In this document: positions 8,000-15,291 of the stretch, piece after piece
Layout: every line of letters begins with the position of its first letter
How positions within the stretch are numbered: the stretch's first letter is position 1
From: Candidatus Gastranaerophilales bacterium
Lineage (GTDB): Bacteria > Cyanobacteriota > Vampirovibrionia > Gastranaerophilales > Gastranaerophilaceae
Direction of reading: 5' to 3'
DNA length: 32,361 nucleotides
Assembly (NCBI GenBank): GCA_944322665.1
Contig: CALUPM010000017.1
Location: 1 to 32,361, forward strand
The notes under the pieces: generated by a model
Databases searched by the model: none
The model's input: the letters and a program-made list of their open reading frames with translations, nothing else
What the model was told of the DNA's origin: nothing
Position numbers and translations under genes: made by a program

Positions 8000-9121
8000 T
8001 TATCTAATCTGCACCGGCATAATCAGGCAGACAAAATCGTCTTCGCTGTCCGGACGGAGAACTGTTGCGGAAAGGCTTGTGTTTAAGCCTATTTTAACAT
8101 TGTCGCATTCCATATTTTTTAAGGCTTCAAGAACAAATTTATAGTTGAAAGCAATATCCAGATCTTCGCTGTTGTAGACAATTTCAAGTTCTTCTTCGGA
8201 TTTTCCGCTGTCGGGTGTGTCAGCCGTAAGCTTCAATTTACCTTGAGAAAATGCAAGTTTTACAATACTTGTTTTGTCGTTGACCATAATAGACACCCTG
8301 TCGAGGGCGGATTTTAGGTCATTTACAGAAACCAGCGCTTCTTTCGGGCTTTCGTCAGGGATAAGCTGGTTGTATTTCGGGAACTGGCCTTCCAGAAGTC
8401 TTGAAACAGTCATTGTTCTGTCGCTTTTTATAATAAGTTTTGTGCGTTCTGTGTAGAGTTTTACGGAATCTTCTTCAATAAACGAACTCATCTTAATAAA
8501 TTCGTTAAGAGTTTTGGACGGAATAATAAGCTGGGTTGTTCTGCCGTCTTTGTTTTCAATTTTTTCTCTGACACGGGCAAGGCGGTTTCCGTCGGTTGAG
8601 GCTATCTCCAGAACTTCGCCGGAGATGTCGCAAACTATACCGGAGAGAAGGTTTGATGTTTCATAGCCCGCTGCGGCAAATCCAGCCTGTCCAACTGCCT
8701 TTACCAGAGGTTTCAGAGCTATTTCAAAACAGTTTTCTTCATTTAACTCAATGTTATAAACTTCCGGCGGAAATTCATTGGCGGAAATACCGATTATTTC
8801 AAACTTTGAGTTCTGGCAGGTTATAGTGACGGAATTTTCACCTTCCGGCATTTCAAAGGTTATAAGTTTGTCGCCTAGTTTTGAAACTATTTCGTTGAGA
8901 GTTCTTGAAGGGAGTGTTATTCTGCCCTCTTCTTCAACCTGAGCATCGACAAGAGCTACAACTGTCAGGTCAAGATCTGTTGCAACAAGTCTTATTGTTC
9001 CGTTGTTTACCGTTTCAATTAAGATATTCATCAAAACCGGCTGCAAAGCTTTTGTGCTGGTTGCTCTTTCAACTATTTTTATCCCGTTATACAAATCTTC
9101 TTTATTTACATAGAATTTCAT
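8000..9121 (-). CDS. dnaN: DNA polymerase III beta subunit (sliding clamp)
   Basis: Ring-shaped processivity clamp that tethers DNA polymerase III and other repair and replication proteins to DNA. At 373 residues it has the normal length and the expected three repeated clamp domains. Recognisable segments include the N-terminal MKFYVNKEDLYNGI, the second-domain LLSGIVCDISG and the C-terminal end VCLIMPVQIR, which matches the family's usual ending (...MPMR.). The start is fixed by AAAAAGGAGTAAGTT ahead of the ATG. No dnaA or recF lies alongside. The gene points away from an AT-rich region with DnaA-box-like repeats, an arrangement known for cyanobacterial origins. Confidence 0.97.
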   Translation of the reverse strand: MKFYVNKEDLYNGIKIVERATSTKALQPVLMNILIETVNNGTIRLVATDLDLTVVALVDAQVEEEGRITLPSRTLNEIVSKLGDKLITFEMPEGENSVTITCQNSKFEIIGISANEFPPEVYNIELNEENCFEIALKPLVKAVGQAGFAAAGYETSNLLSGIVCDISGEVLEIASTDGNRLARVREKIENKDGRTTQLIIPSKTLNEFIKMSSFIEEDSVKLYTERTKLIIKSDRTMTVSRLLEGQFPKYNQLIPDESPKEALVSVNDLKSALDRVSIMVNDKTSIVKLAFSQGKLKLTADTPDSGKSEEELEIVYNSEDLDIAFNYKFVLEALKNMECDNVKIGLNTSLSATVLRPDSEDDFVCLIMPVQIR

Positions 9122-9152
9122 AACTTACTCCTTTTTACTACCCTCTAAGCTG

Positions 9153-9158
9153 ATTATA
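9153..9158 (-). promoter_or_regulatory. Possible -10 element of dnaN
   Basis: TATAAT on the minus strand, about 32 nt before the dnaN start codon. No good -35 is seen at the usual distance. The transcript would start near 9146. Confidence 0.4.
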
Positions 9159-9257
9159 CAATAAACAGAGTTCAAAAAATCACACGGAATAAAAAATTAA
9201 AACAAAAATTCACGTTTTATAAAAGTCTGCCTAAAAAGAAACTTCTCTTTTCCTGTT

Positions 9258-9493
9258 TTAATTTATTAATAATTAATTATATAAATAATAATATATATAA
9301 ATAATGGTAGTAGTAAGCAGAAATAATTTGTAGAAAAGCGGCTGAAACTATTTAATAGTAATAATTTCTGGTTGTATAAAACTTTGTAGAAAATTAAAAG
9401 TTAAATTGTCAAAAACTTTCGATATCCTCCATTTGGATGAGATTTTGTAGAAAACTCATGAGTTTTCTACAAAAAAACATGTAGTTTTCTACT
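9258..9493. other. Candidate replication origin (oriC)
   Basis: From left to right there is an almost pure A/T stretch at about 9258-9304 (possible unwinding element), TAGTAGTAA at 9308-9316 (resembling a DnaA-trio), then repeated TTTTCTACA or its complement at 9329-9337, 9385-9393, 9446-9454 and 9463-9471, plus a one-mismatch copy at 9485-9493. The two middle copies are the arms of a perfect 32-bp palindrome (9443-9474) centred on CATG. The 9-mer is one base from the cyanobacterial DnaA box TTTTCCACA. The region lies directly upstream of dnaN, and plus-strand G/C bias changes sign across it in the lines I counted. Confidence 0.6.
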
Positions 9494-9549
9494 GTATTTT
9501 GAACAACGCATAAACGTACTTTTTCAATAGAGAGTATATATTAATCTGC

Positions 9550-9578
9550 TTGACAATATTAATTTTTCATGGTATAAA
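9550..9578 (+). promoter_or_regulatory. Strong sigma-70-type promoter
   Basis: TTGACA at 9550-9555 and TATAAA at 9573-9578 with exactly 17 bp between. Expected start near 9585. It is the best promoter match in the window and precedes a short RNA candidate, not a nearby gene start. Confidence 0.7.
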
Positions 9579-9584
9579 GATTGT

Positions 9585-9634
9585 GGGGTAAATGTATATT
9601 TATAAGTCTTGTCATACGACGAGACTTTCTTTTT
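9585..9634 (+). ncRNA. Candidate ~50-nt small RNA or attenuated leader
   Basis: It begins 7 nt after the -10 and ends in a hairpin with T tail: AAGTCTTGTC (9604-9613), loop ATAC, GACGAGACTT (9618-9627), then TCTTTTT. The stem contains one G-T pair. Read-through would reach the gene at 9822, so this may be an attenuator leader for the downstream operon or a free RNA. Its position beside the candidate origin is notable. Confidence 0.45.
9604..9634 (+). terminator. Terminator-like hairpin of the short RNA
   Basis: 10-bp stem with one G-T pair, 4-nt loop and a T-rich tail (TCTTTTT), about 20 nt after the predicted transcription start. Confidence 0.6.
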
Positions 9635-9821
9635 CGGCTCATAGCTTTGTTTCTGGCTGTTTTATTTTTAAGATTTATAGCCGTGGACTTTAATTATAAA
9701 GCATGCTTTTGAAAAGAGAAATTTGTTAAGTAATGTAAAATTATATAATTTTTATATCATTTCTGGTCAATTATTTTGTTACAAACTTTTTTATATAAAT
9801 ATAAAGAGGTATAATATATTT

Positions 9822-9989
9822 ATGGATAAAAGAGAGTTGACGGTTATTGAAAACAAGCAAATATCTGATGTTAAGCCGGAAAAAGAAAGCAAGGCAAAAC
9901 ACCAGACCAATCCGATTGTGAAAAAGCTTGCTAAATTTCACCTTGAAAAGCCTGAAACTTTCTCTGTGAAAGACTTATTCAAAAAGTAG
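9822..9989 (+). CDS. Small basic unknown protein (55 residues)
   Basis: Starts at ATG 9822; AGAGG lies 12 nt upstream, a slightly long spacing. A TTG further up (9723) is in frame, but the extra residues would be translated from very AT-rich DNA without a binding site, so I prefer the ATG. The protein is rich in Lys and Glu with no membrane segment. Its C-terminal half (NPIVKKLAKFHLEKPETFSV) looks folded. It is followed after 3 bp by the next gene, so the two are likely translated from one mRNA. Function unknown. Confidence 0.6.
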   Translation: MDKRELTVIENKQISDVKPEKESKAKHQTNPIVKKLAKFHLEKPETFSVKDLFKK

Positions 9990-9992
9990 GTA

Positions 9993-10493
9993 ATGTATAA
10001 TATAAAAAATCAAATCTTCTTAAATCTGACCAAAACGCAGAAGTCAGCGCTGTGCGGGTTTTTGCGTGCGTTTGTAAAAAAGTCGCCGGATGTTGATGTA
10101 GAGAAACTTTTGGATAGTTTTCTTGAGGATGAAAGATATTATCTTGAGATTAACAACCCGCATTTTGAGTTCATGGTGGATTACCTTGAAGATGAAACTT
10201 TCCGGCGGGAGGCTCTTGATTTTATGAAAGAATGCCGGAAGTATTACGACTACAAAAAATCGCAGGAACCGCTAATTCAGGCTCAGAAAGAGTTTGAAAA
10301 GAAAAAGCGGGCTTTTTTGCGGGAGGTTAAAATGAGCCACGAACCGCCGACAAAAAAGCAGTTATACTATTATGAGAGGCTTTGCAGGAAGTATAATCTG
10401 GAGAAGAAAGACCTGTCATCAAAATTGGAAGCCCGTGATGAGATTGACAGAATTATAAAAGAACACGAGAAGGAGAATTTATATGGAATTTAA
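9993..10493 (+). CDS. Unknown soluble protein, charged and helical
   Basis: Codes for 166 residues with no signal peptide or membrane segment. The middle is a long Lys/Glu-rich helix, possibly a coiled coil (around residues 85-115). Near the C-terminus PPTKKQLYYYERLCRKYNL resembles the short 'PT-x-KQ-x-x-Y-x-x-L-C' segment seen at the ends of various nucleic-acid-related proteins; that resemblance is from memory and weak. The stop overlaps the start of the following DUF3137-like gene by 11 bp, so the two are coupled. Function unknown. Confidence 0.7.
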   Translation: MYNIKNQIFLNLTKTQKSALCGFLRAFVKKSPDVDVEKLLDSFLEDERYYLEINNPHFEFMVDYLEDETFRREALDFMKECRKYYDYKKSQEPLIQAQKEFEKKKRAFLREVKMSHEPPTKKQLYYYERLCRKYNLEKKDLSSKLEARDEIDRIIKEHEKENLYGI

Positions 10494-11409
10494 CAGCATA
10501 CAGGATTTCAGGACGAACTTTACGCATGTTTACCACAAGTCGGTGGCGCCGAAGCTTGAGTCTTTTGAGCAGGAAAAAAACAAGGCGAGATTAACAACAA
10601 AGATTATATGGATACTTGCTGTTGCTGCTACTGTCTTTTTTTTGTTTCTTTTTAATTTTCAAATAACACAGGATAATTTGTTTTTTGTAATAGTGCCATT
10701 CTTTTTGTGTTTAGGAATATGCAGATGGATCGGAAAAAGCTTTGAAAAGAAACTGAAACTTGCGGTAATGCCGATAGTCATGCGGGCGTTCGGCGATTTT
10801 GCATGGGTTCCGGGCGGAACTATACCTTATTTAACGCTGCAACAAACAAGGCTTTTTGACAGGTTTGAGGATCAGAAGGAAGATGACTGTTTTTACGGGA
10901 CATACAAAGGGCTTCAGATTAATATTGATGAAACGGAACTTAGTTATACAACAAGAGATTCTAAGGGGAACAGGCATAAACATATAGTTTTTAGCGGAGT
11001 TCTTGCGCAGATTGATTTTAAAAAGCCGTTCAAGGGGCATACAATAATCAGAACTCGCGGGCTTTTTAACAGCAAGGCTTATGAAGAGGTTAAACTGGAG
11101 GATCCGGAGTTCAGCAAGATGTATTTTGTGGACGCAAACGACCAGATTGAGGCAAGATATATTCTCACAACATCTTTTATGGAAAGATTTAAAAACATAA
11201 AGAATTCCTTCAGCGCCTCGCAGATGGAAGCTTCAATTCAGGACAGCAAGATATTAATTGCAATCCATACGACAAAAGATCTTTTCAAACTCGGCGACCT
11301 GAACAGGCCTGTAAACGATACAAAGCAGTTTACGGAACTTTTGAACGAGTTTGTGTCGATACTTGCGATAGTGGATGAGTTGAAGTTGAATCAGAATATA
11401 GGTTTGTAA
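10483..11409 (+). CDS. DUF3137-like membrane protein, copy 1
   Basis: Codes for 308 residues; start supported by AAGGAGAATTTAT before the ATG. Two adjacent transmembrane segments lie at about residues 40-60 and 66-85, preceded by a charged helix, and a large soluble domain follows. The soluble domain has the pattern DxxFYGTYKGLxINIDETEL...VFSGVLxxIDFKKPFKGHTIIRTR, which fits the uncharacterised DUF3137 family as I recall it. It is the first of two tandem copies: the N-terminal 18 residues and last ~30 residues are nearly identical to the next gene, while the membrane segments differ strongly. Probably an inner-membrane protein; function not established. Confidence 0.7.
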   Translation: MEFNSIQDFRTNFTHVYHKSVAPKLESFEQEKNKARLTTKIIWILAVAATVFFLFLFNFQITQDNLFFVIVPFFLCLGICRWIGKSFEKKLKLAVMPIVMRAFGDFAWVPGGTIPYLTLQQTRLFDRFEDQKEDDCFYGTYKGLQINIDETELSYTTRDSKGNRHKHIVFSGVLAQIDFKKPFKGHTIIRTRGLFNSKAYEEVKLEDPEFSKMYFVDANDQIEARYILTTSFMERFKNIKNSFSASQMEASIQDSKILIAIHTTKDLFKLGDLNRPVNDTKQFTELLNEFVSILAIVDELKLNQNIGL

Positions 11410-11414
11410 AGAAA

Positions 11415-12365
11415 ATGGAATTTAACAGTATTCAGGATTTCAGAACAAATTTTACGCATGTCTATCACTCAACTGTTGTAAAGCTGCTTGAGCCTTATGA
11501 AAGAGAACGTCTTATGTTAAAAAAGAGATGTTTTAAAATTCGGTCAGCCTGTTATATTGCAGTAGGCGTAATTGGATGTTTTATCTGTTTTTTAGTGCAG
11601 GCAGCAGTTAGGGATGTCCTTGTGGCAGTAATATTTTCGGTGCTGTGTAGTCTATTTGTTATTCTACCAAAATGTTTAGGAATATCTAAGTGGTTTGTGT
11701 CGCATATTAAAAAATCGTATGAGGAGGGGTTAAAATTTGATATTATGCCAAAAGTGATGAAAGCTTTCGGCGCTTTTGCATGGCTGGACGGCGGACTTAT
11801 AGACAGGCATATAATAAATGAAACTAAATTGTTTTACACGATAGATGAAAAGTCTAATGACGAAGGATTTTATGGTGCATACAGAGATTTACCGATTACC
11901 ATTGATGAAACAATGTTAAGAAATTATTCAGCAGACGGCATAATGTTTAAAGGAGTTCTTGTGCGAATAGAATTGGATAAAACCTATAAAGGGCACACGA
12001 TAATAAGAAAGCGGGAATCGATAAATAAAGCAGTTTATGAAGAGGTAAAATTAGAGGATCCTGAATTCAGCGAAAAGTATTTTGTAGACGCCGATGACCA
12101 GATAGAGGCGCGTTATCTTCTGACAACTTCTTTTATGGAGCGTTATAAAAACATAAAAAATGCGTTCCATGCGACAAAAATAGAAGCCTCAATAAGCGGC
12201 AACAATATGATATTTGCAATATCAACAGATAAAGATCTTTTTAAACTCGGCAGATTTGACAGGCCCGTAAACGATAAAAAGCAGTTTACGGAACTTTTGA
12301 ATGAATTTGTGTCGATACTTGCAATAGTGGATGAGTTGAAGTTGAATCAGAATATAGGTTTATAG
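11415..12365 (+). CDS. DUF3137-like membrane protein, copy 2
   Basis: Codes for 316 residues and starts 5 bp after copy 1. It has the same plan: an amphipathic N-terminus identical over MEFNSIQDFRTNFTHVYH, two membrane segments at about residues 43-66 and 70-90, then the soluble domain with DEGFYGAYRDLPITIDET and FKGVLVRIELDKTYKGHTII. The final ~30 residues are almost the same as copy 1, including at the DNA level. The stop is followed after 3 bp by prmC. This looks like a tandem duplication in which the ends stayed alike and the membrane region diverged. Confidence 0.7.
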   Translation: MEFNSIQDFRTNFTHVYHSTVVKLLEPYERERLMLKKRCFKIRSACYIAVGVIGCFICFLVQAAVRDVLVAVIFSVLCSLFVILPKCLGISKWFVSHIKKSYEEGLKFDIMPKVMKAFGAFAWLDGGLIDRHIINETKLFYTIDEKSNDEGFYGAYRDLPITIDETMLRNYSADGIMFKGVLVRIELDKTYKGHTIIRKRESINKAVYEEVKLEDPEFSEKYFVDADDQIEARYLLTTSFMERYKNIKNAFHATKIEASISGNNMIFAISTDKDLFKLGRFDRPVNDKKQFTELLNEFVSILAIVDELKLNQNIGL

Positions 12366-12368
12366 AAA

Positions 12369-13211
12369 ATGGCAATAAATGAAATTGTGAAAATCCTGAC
12401 AGACAGCGGAATAGAACAGAATGAAGCAAATGTTGAAGTGAGGCTTCTCGTTGAACATTTTGCAAACTACGGCTATATGGATATTGTGATGGGAAAGAAA
12501 CTTACACCTGAAAAGCTTGAAATAGTCAAAGAAAAGGCTGAATTGAGAGCAAAAACTCATCAGCCAATCCAGCATATAATAGGGCTTGCGGATTTTATGG
12601 GCGAGAAGTTTATTGTGAACCCGTCTGTGCTGATTCCGCGTGATGAAACCGAAATTCTTGTCAGACAGGCGATTGATATAATAAATACCGGTAATTTTAA
12701 GACGGTTCTTGATGTCGGAACAGGATCAGGGTGTATTGCCTGCATGATAGCAAAATATACCTCTTCTCAGGTAATCGGGCTTGATATATCTTCAGACGCC
12801 CTGCATACTGCGCTTGACAACGCTTCAAAACTAAACCTTAATAACAGGGCAATATTTAGAAAATCAGATATTTTTTCAAACGTAAAAGAGGGCGAAACTT
12901 TTGATATGATAGTTTCAAACCCGCCATACATTCCGCCGTCCGAAAAGGAAACAATTCAGGAAGAGGTGAAGTTTGACCCTGAAATTGCGCTGTTTACGGA
13001 GGACGAAAAAGGGCTTGAATTTTATCAAAAAATAACGGAAGACGCGCCGCAAATTCTTAACAAAGACGGGTATCTGATGTATGAACTCGGGGCGGGACAG
13101 TCTGCAGATGTCAAAAAAATAATGGAAGATAAAGGATTTACAAAAATAGAAATTATTAAGGATTTAGCAGGAATAGACAGGGTTATCTGCGGACAGAAGT
13201 GTATGGATTAA
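12369..13211 (+). CDS. prmC: Peptide chain release factor N5-glutamine methyltransferase
   Basis: Methylates the glutamine of the GGQ motif in release factors RF1 and RF2, using S-adenosylmethionine. At 280 residues it has the usual length. An N-terminal helical substrate-binding domain is followed by a Rossmann fold with the SAM motif DVGTGSGCIA (near residue 115) and the catalytic NPPY at 184-187. The ATG lies 3 bp after the DUF3137-like gene and lacks a strong binding site of its own, which suggests coupling. Usually prmC follows prfA; here it ends an operon of unknown proteins instead. Confidence 0.95.
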   Translation: MAINEIVKILTDSGIEQNEANVEVRLLVEHFANYGYMDIVMGKKLTPEKLEIVKEKAELRAKTHQPIQHIIGLADFMGEKFIVNPSVLIPRDETEILVRQAIDIINTGNFKTVLDVGTGSGCIACMIAKYTSSQVIGLDISSDALHTALDNASKLNLNNRAIFRKSDIFSNVKEGETFDMIVSNPPYIPPSEKETIQEEVKFDPEIALFTEDEKGLEFYQKITEDAPQILNKDGYLMYELGAGQSADVKKIMEDKGFTKIEIIKDLAGIDRVICGQKCMD

Positions 13212-13221
13212 TAATTCTGTG

Positions 13222-13571
13222 CGTTTAAAAGGCGATAGGACTTTACAAAGTGAAGCGTGAAGAGTGGTGAAAAGGAGAAAGAACTTCATGTCATCCTGAG
13301 GCTTTAGCCGAAGGATCTCCGGAAAACGCAAGGGGATTCTTCGGGCTTTGCCCTCAGAATGACATGACTTAGACAAAATGGGGCGATTCCTTATCGTCCT
13401 ATCGCCTTTTTAAACGTAACGAACTTAACGTCTTTACGTCCTAACGTCTTAACGACTTTCATAACGAAACCTCTTAGTGCCTTAGTATCTTTTTCCGAAA
13501 CAAACCATTCACCCTTTCACCTTTTCAACCTTTCAACTCTCCTCACCCTTCACTCTTCACTCTTCACATTC
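13222..13571. repeat. Composite intergenic repeat island
   Basis: A near-perfect ~20-bp inverted repeat (13222-13241 and 13396-13416, differing by one A) encloses an inverted pair of the GTCAT(T/C)CTGAG family at 13290-13363. Then come short AACGT-rich repeats (13410-13480) and a pyrimidine-rich stretch (13507-13571) with TTCACCC, CACTCTTCAC and similar units. The last is the reverse complement of the purine-rich repeat at 31965-32176. There is no gene between 13212 and 13651. Confidence 0.7.
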
Positions 13572-13588
13572 CTTCCTTTGTGTTAAAA

Positions 13589-13594
13589 TATAAT
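13589..13594 (+). promoter_or_regulatory. Possible -10 element
   Basis: TATAAT about 58 nt upstream of the gene at 13652; no convincing -35. A CCGG...CCGG hairpin lies in the 5' leader at about 13597-13617. Confidence 0.35.
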
Positions 13595-13651
13595 TACCGG
13601 AGTTTTGAATACACCGGCGGGTAGTCAAACAGCCAAACGGGGAGTCTGAAT

Positions 13652-14050
13652 ATGAGAGAAAAAGCACTGGAATATTATATGAACGGCGGGTGTTCATGCA
13701 GCGAAAGCGTTATAAAAGCGGCAATTGATGAAGGTTTGTGTGACGAATCGCTGCTTGCCGTATCAACAGCGTTTTCCGGCGGAATGTCCTCAGGATGTGT
13801 CTGCGGGGCGGTTGCTGCAGCGCAGATTTTATCAGGAATGCACTTCGGGCGCGGAAATAAGTTCGGAAACGACAATACAGCAAGAGAAAAAGCTGCTTTT
13901 ATTGTGGAAGAATTTAAAAAGAAACATAAAGTCACCTGTTGCCGCGTGCTTTCAAAAGGTTTGCAGGGAATGGAAAGAAAACAGAATTGTTCAAGATATG
14001 TGTCTGATGTTTGCGACCTGATTGAACAGATTTTAAAGGTTAAGGTATAG
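13652..14050 (+). CDS. C_GCAxxG_C_C family redox-type protein
   Basis: Codes for 132 residues; CGGGGAGTCTGAAT precedes the ATG. The cysteine pattern fits the C_GCAxxG_C_C family: GGCSCSES near the start, GCVCGAVAAAQ in the middle, then TCCRVL and NCSRYV near the end, with spacing typical for the family. Members are proposed to be redox-active or metal-binding, but the exact reaction is unknown. The first base of crcB directly follows the stop codon, so the fluoride channel is probably co-expressed. No signal peptide is visible. Confidence 0.85.
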   Translation: MREKALEYYMNGGCSCSESVIKAAIDEGLCDESLLAVSTAFSGGMSSGCVCGAVAAAQILSGMHFGRGNKFGNDNTAREKAAFIVEEFKKKHKVTCCRVLSKGLQGMERKQNCSRYVSDVCDLIEQILKVKV

Positions 14051-14425
14051 ATGCAGAATGTACTTGCTGTGTTTTTAGGCGGCGGAGCGGGCGCTGTTTT
14101 AAGATATTTGACGGGAGTTCTGGCTTTGCGGTATTTGAGCGTGAATCTTCCTGCCGCGACTTTTGCGGTTAATATTGCGGGATGTTTTATTCTCGGGGTT
14201 CTGTTTGCGGTTTTTTTTGACAGACCGGAGGTTAATACATCATTGAAACTTGCACTCACTGCCGGTTTTTGCGGCGGGCTTACAACTTTTAGCACTTTTT
14301 CTTTCGAGATGTTTGAAATGCTTAAAAACGCTCAGTATTTGCAGGTTTCTGTATATTTGATATTAAGTTTGGCCGCAGGGCTTGCGGCAGTATGGATTGG
14401 AGTAAGTTGTGCAAAATTCGTATAA
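14051..14425 (+). CDS. crcB: Fluoride ion channel CrcB/FluC
   Basis: Small dual-topology membrane channel that exports fluoride from the cytoplasm. At 124 residues it has four membrane helices. Family motifs are GGGAGAVLRY at the N-terminus, a NIAGCFILG helix with the conserved Asn, and GFCGGLTTFSTFSFE carrying the polar track and phenylalanines of the pore. The start codon abuts the stop of the preceding gene, and the 3' end overlaps the next gene by 17 bp. I looked for a fluoride riboswitch upstream of this operon and did not find its conserved segments. Confidence 0.93.
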   Translation: MQNVLAVFLGGGAGAVLRYLTGVLALRYLSVNLPAATFAVNIAGCFILGVLFAVFFDRPEVNTSLKLALTAGFCGGLTTFSTFSFEMFEMLKNAQYLQVSVYLILSLAAGLAAVWIGVSCAKFV

Positions 14426-15260
14426 ATTTGACAGGTTAAACTTTTTGACGGCAGGAATGCCGCTGGCAACCGGCAAAGGCAGTTATGAGAAGGCTTTTCA
14501 GATTCTTGAGGGGATGAACCTTGACGGGATGGAACTGGAGTTTGTACACGGGGTGAGGATGAGCGGCGAAACCAGAAATCTCGTTAAAAAACTTCGTGAG
14601 GAAAAGAAGTTTATTTTGACGGCTCATGCACCTTTTTATGTGAATTTAAACGCAAGAGAGGCAGAAAAAGTTGACGCAAGTGTTGTCAGAATTTTTGAAA
14701 CTGCACTTGCAGGACGCGACACGGGGGCTTTTAGCATAACTTTTCACGCTGCGTTTTATCTCGGTCAGGAAAAGGAGGTTGTGTTCAATCAGGTTAAGGC
14801 GCAAATCCGGCGGATTGTTGAGTTAATGGAAAAAGAGAACTTTAAAATCTGGATAAGACCCGAAACTACTGGCAAATCAACCCAGTGGGGAGATTTGGAA
14901 GAAATTGTTGAACTGTCGAAAGAGTTTGAAGGGTTTGTGCTGCCGTGCGTAGATTTTTCTCATCTTCACGCGCGCTCGGGCGGAGAGTTTAATACTTATG
15001 ACGAATTTTCCCGTATTCTTGATAAAATCGGGTCAAATCTCGGGCGGTTTGCTCTTGATAATTTCCACGGACATCTTGCAGGGATTGAATACACAGCAAA
15101 AGGCGAAAGACAGCATCTGAACCTTAAAGAGTCCGATATGAATTATAAAGATCTTTTAAAAGCTATGAAAGAGTTTGATATAAAAGGCGCGCTTGTCTGC
15201 GAAAGCCCGAATATTGAAGAGGACGCAAAGCTTTTAAAAGAAACTTATGCTGCTTTATAA
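14409..15260 (+). CDS. Endonuclease IV-like TIM-barrel protein (AP endonuclease family 2)
   Basis: Codes for 283 residues. A GTG start at 14409 with GGAG 6 nt upstream is chosen because the first beta strand (LNFLTAGMPL) begins before the ATG at 14457. Zinc-ligand-like residues appear in the order known for Nfo: H73 (AHAPFY), H113 (FHAAFY), E152 (RPETTGK), D182 and H185 (VDFSHLH), H220/H222 (FHGHL), H236 (GERQHL) and E265 (CESP). The Asp that pairs with the seventh ligand in E. coli Nfo is not evident; the segment reads R-Q-H. It most likely cleaves DNA at abasic sites, though a related sugar-isomerase-fold role is possible. It overlaps crcB by 17 bp. Confidence 0.8.
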   Translation: MQNSYKFDRLNFLTAGMPLATGKGSYEKAFQILEGMNLDGMELEFVHGVRMSGETRNLVKKLREEKKFILTAHAPFYVNLNAREAEKVDASVVRIFETALAGRDTGAFSITFHAAFYLGQEKEVVFNQVKAQIRRIVELMEKENFKIWIRPETTGKSTQWGDLEEIVELSKEFEGFVLPCVDFSHLHARSGGEFNTYDEFSRILDKIGSNLGRFALDNFHGHLAGIEYTAKGERQHLNLKESDMNYKDLLKAMKEFDIKGALVCESPNIEEDAKLLKETYAAL

Positions 15261-15291
15261 AGAAAAATTCATTTTGTGATAAAATAAACTT

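Noticed and set aside
9592-9693. 34-codon reading frame starting in the short RNA near the origin
   Set aside because: The GGGG before the ATG is too close for a good binding site and the terminator-like hairpin lies within the frame.
9723-9821. N-terminal extension of the small basic protein from a TTG
   Set aside because: No binding site, very AT-rich code, and an ATG with AGAGG lies downstream.
13597-13651. Fluoride riboswitch ahead of the crcB operon
   Set aside because: The leader has a CCGG hairpin but not the conserved segments of the fluoride riboswitch, and crcB is the second gene.
13675-14295. 206-codon minus-strand frame opposite the C_GCAxxG_C_C and crcB genes
   Set aside because: It is antisense to two genes with clear family motifs and has no binding site of its own.
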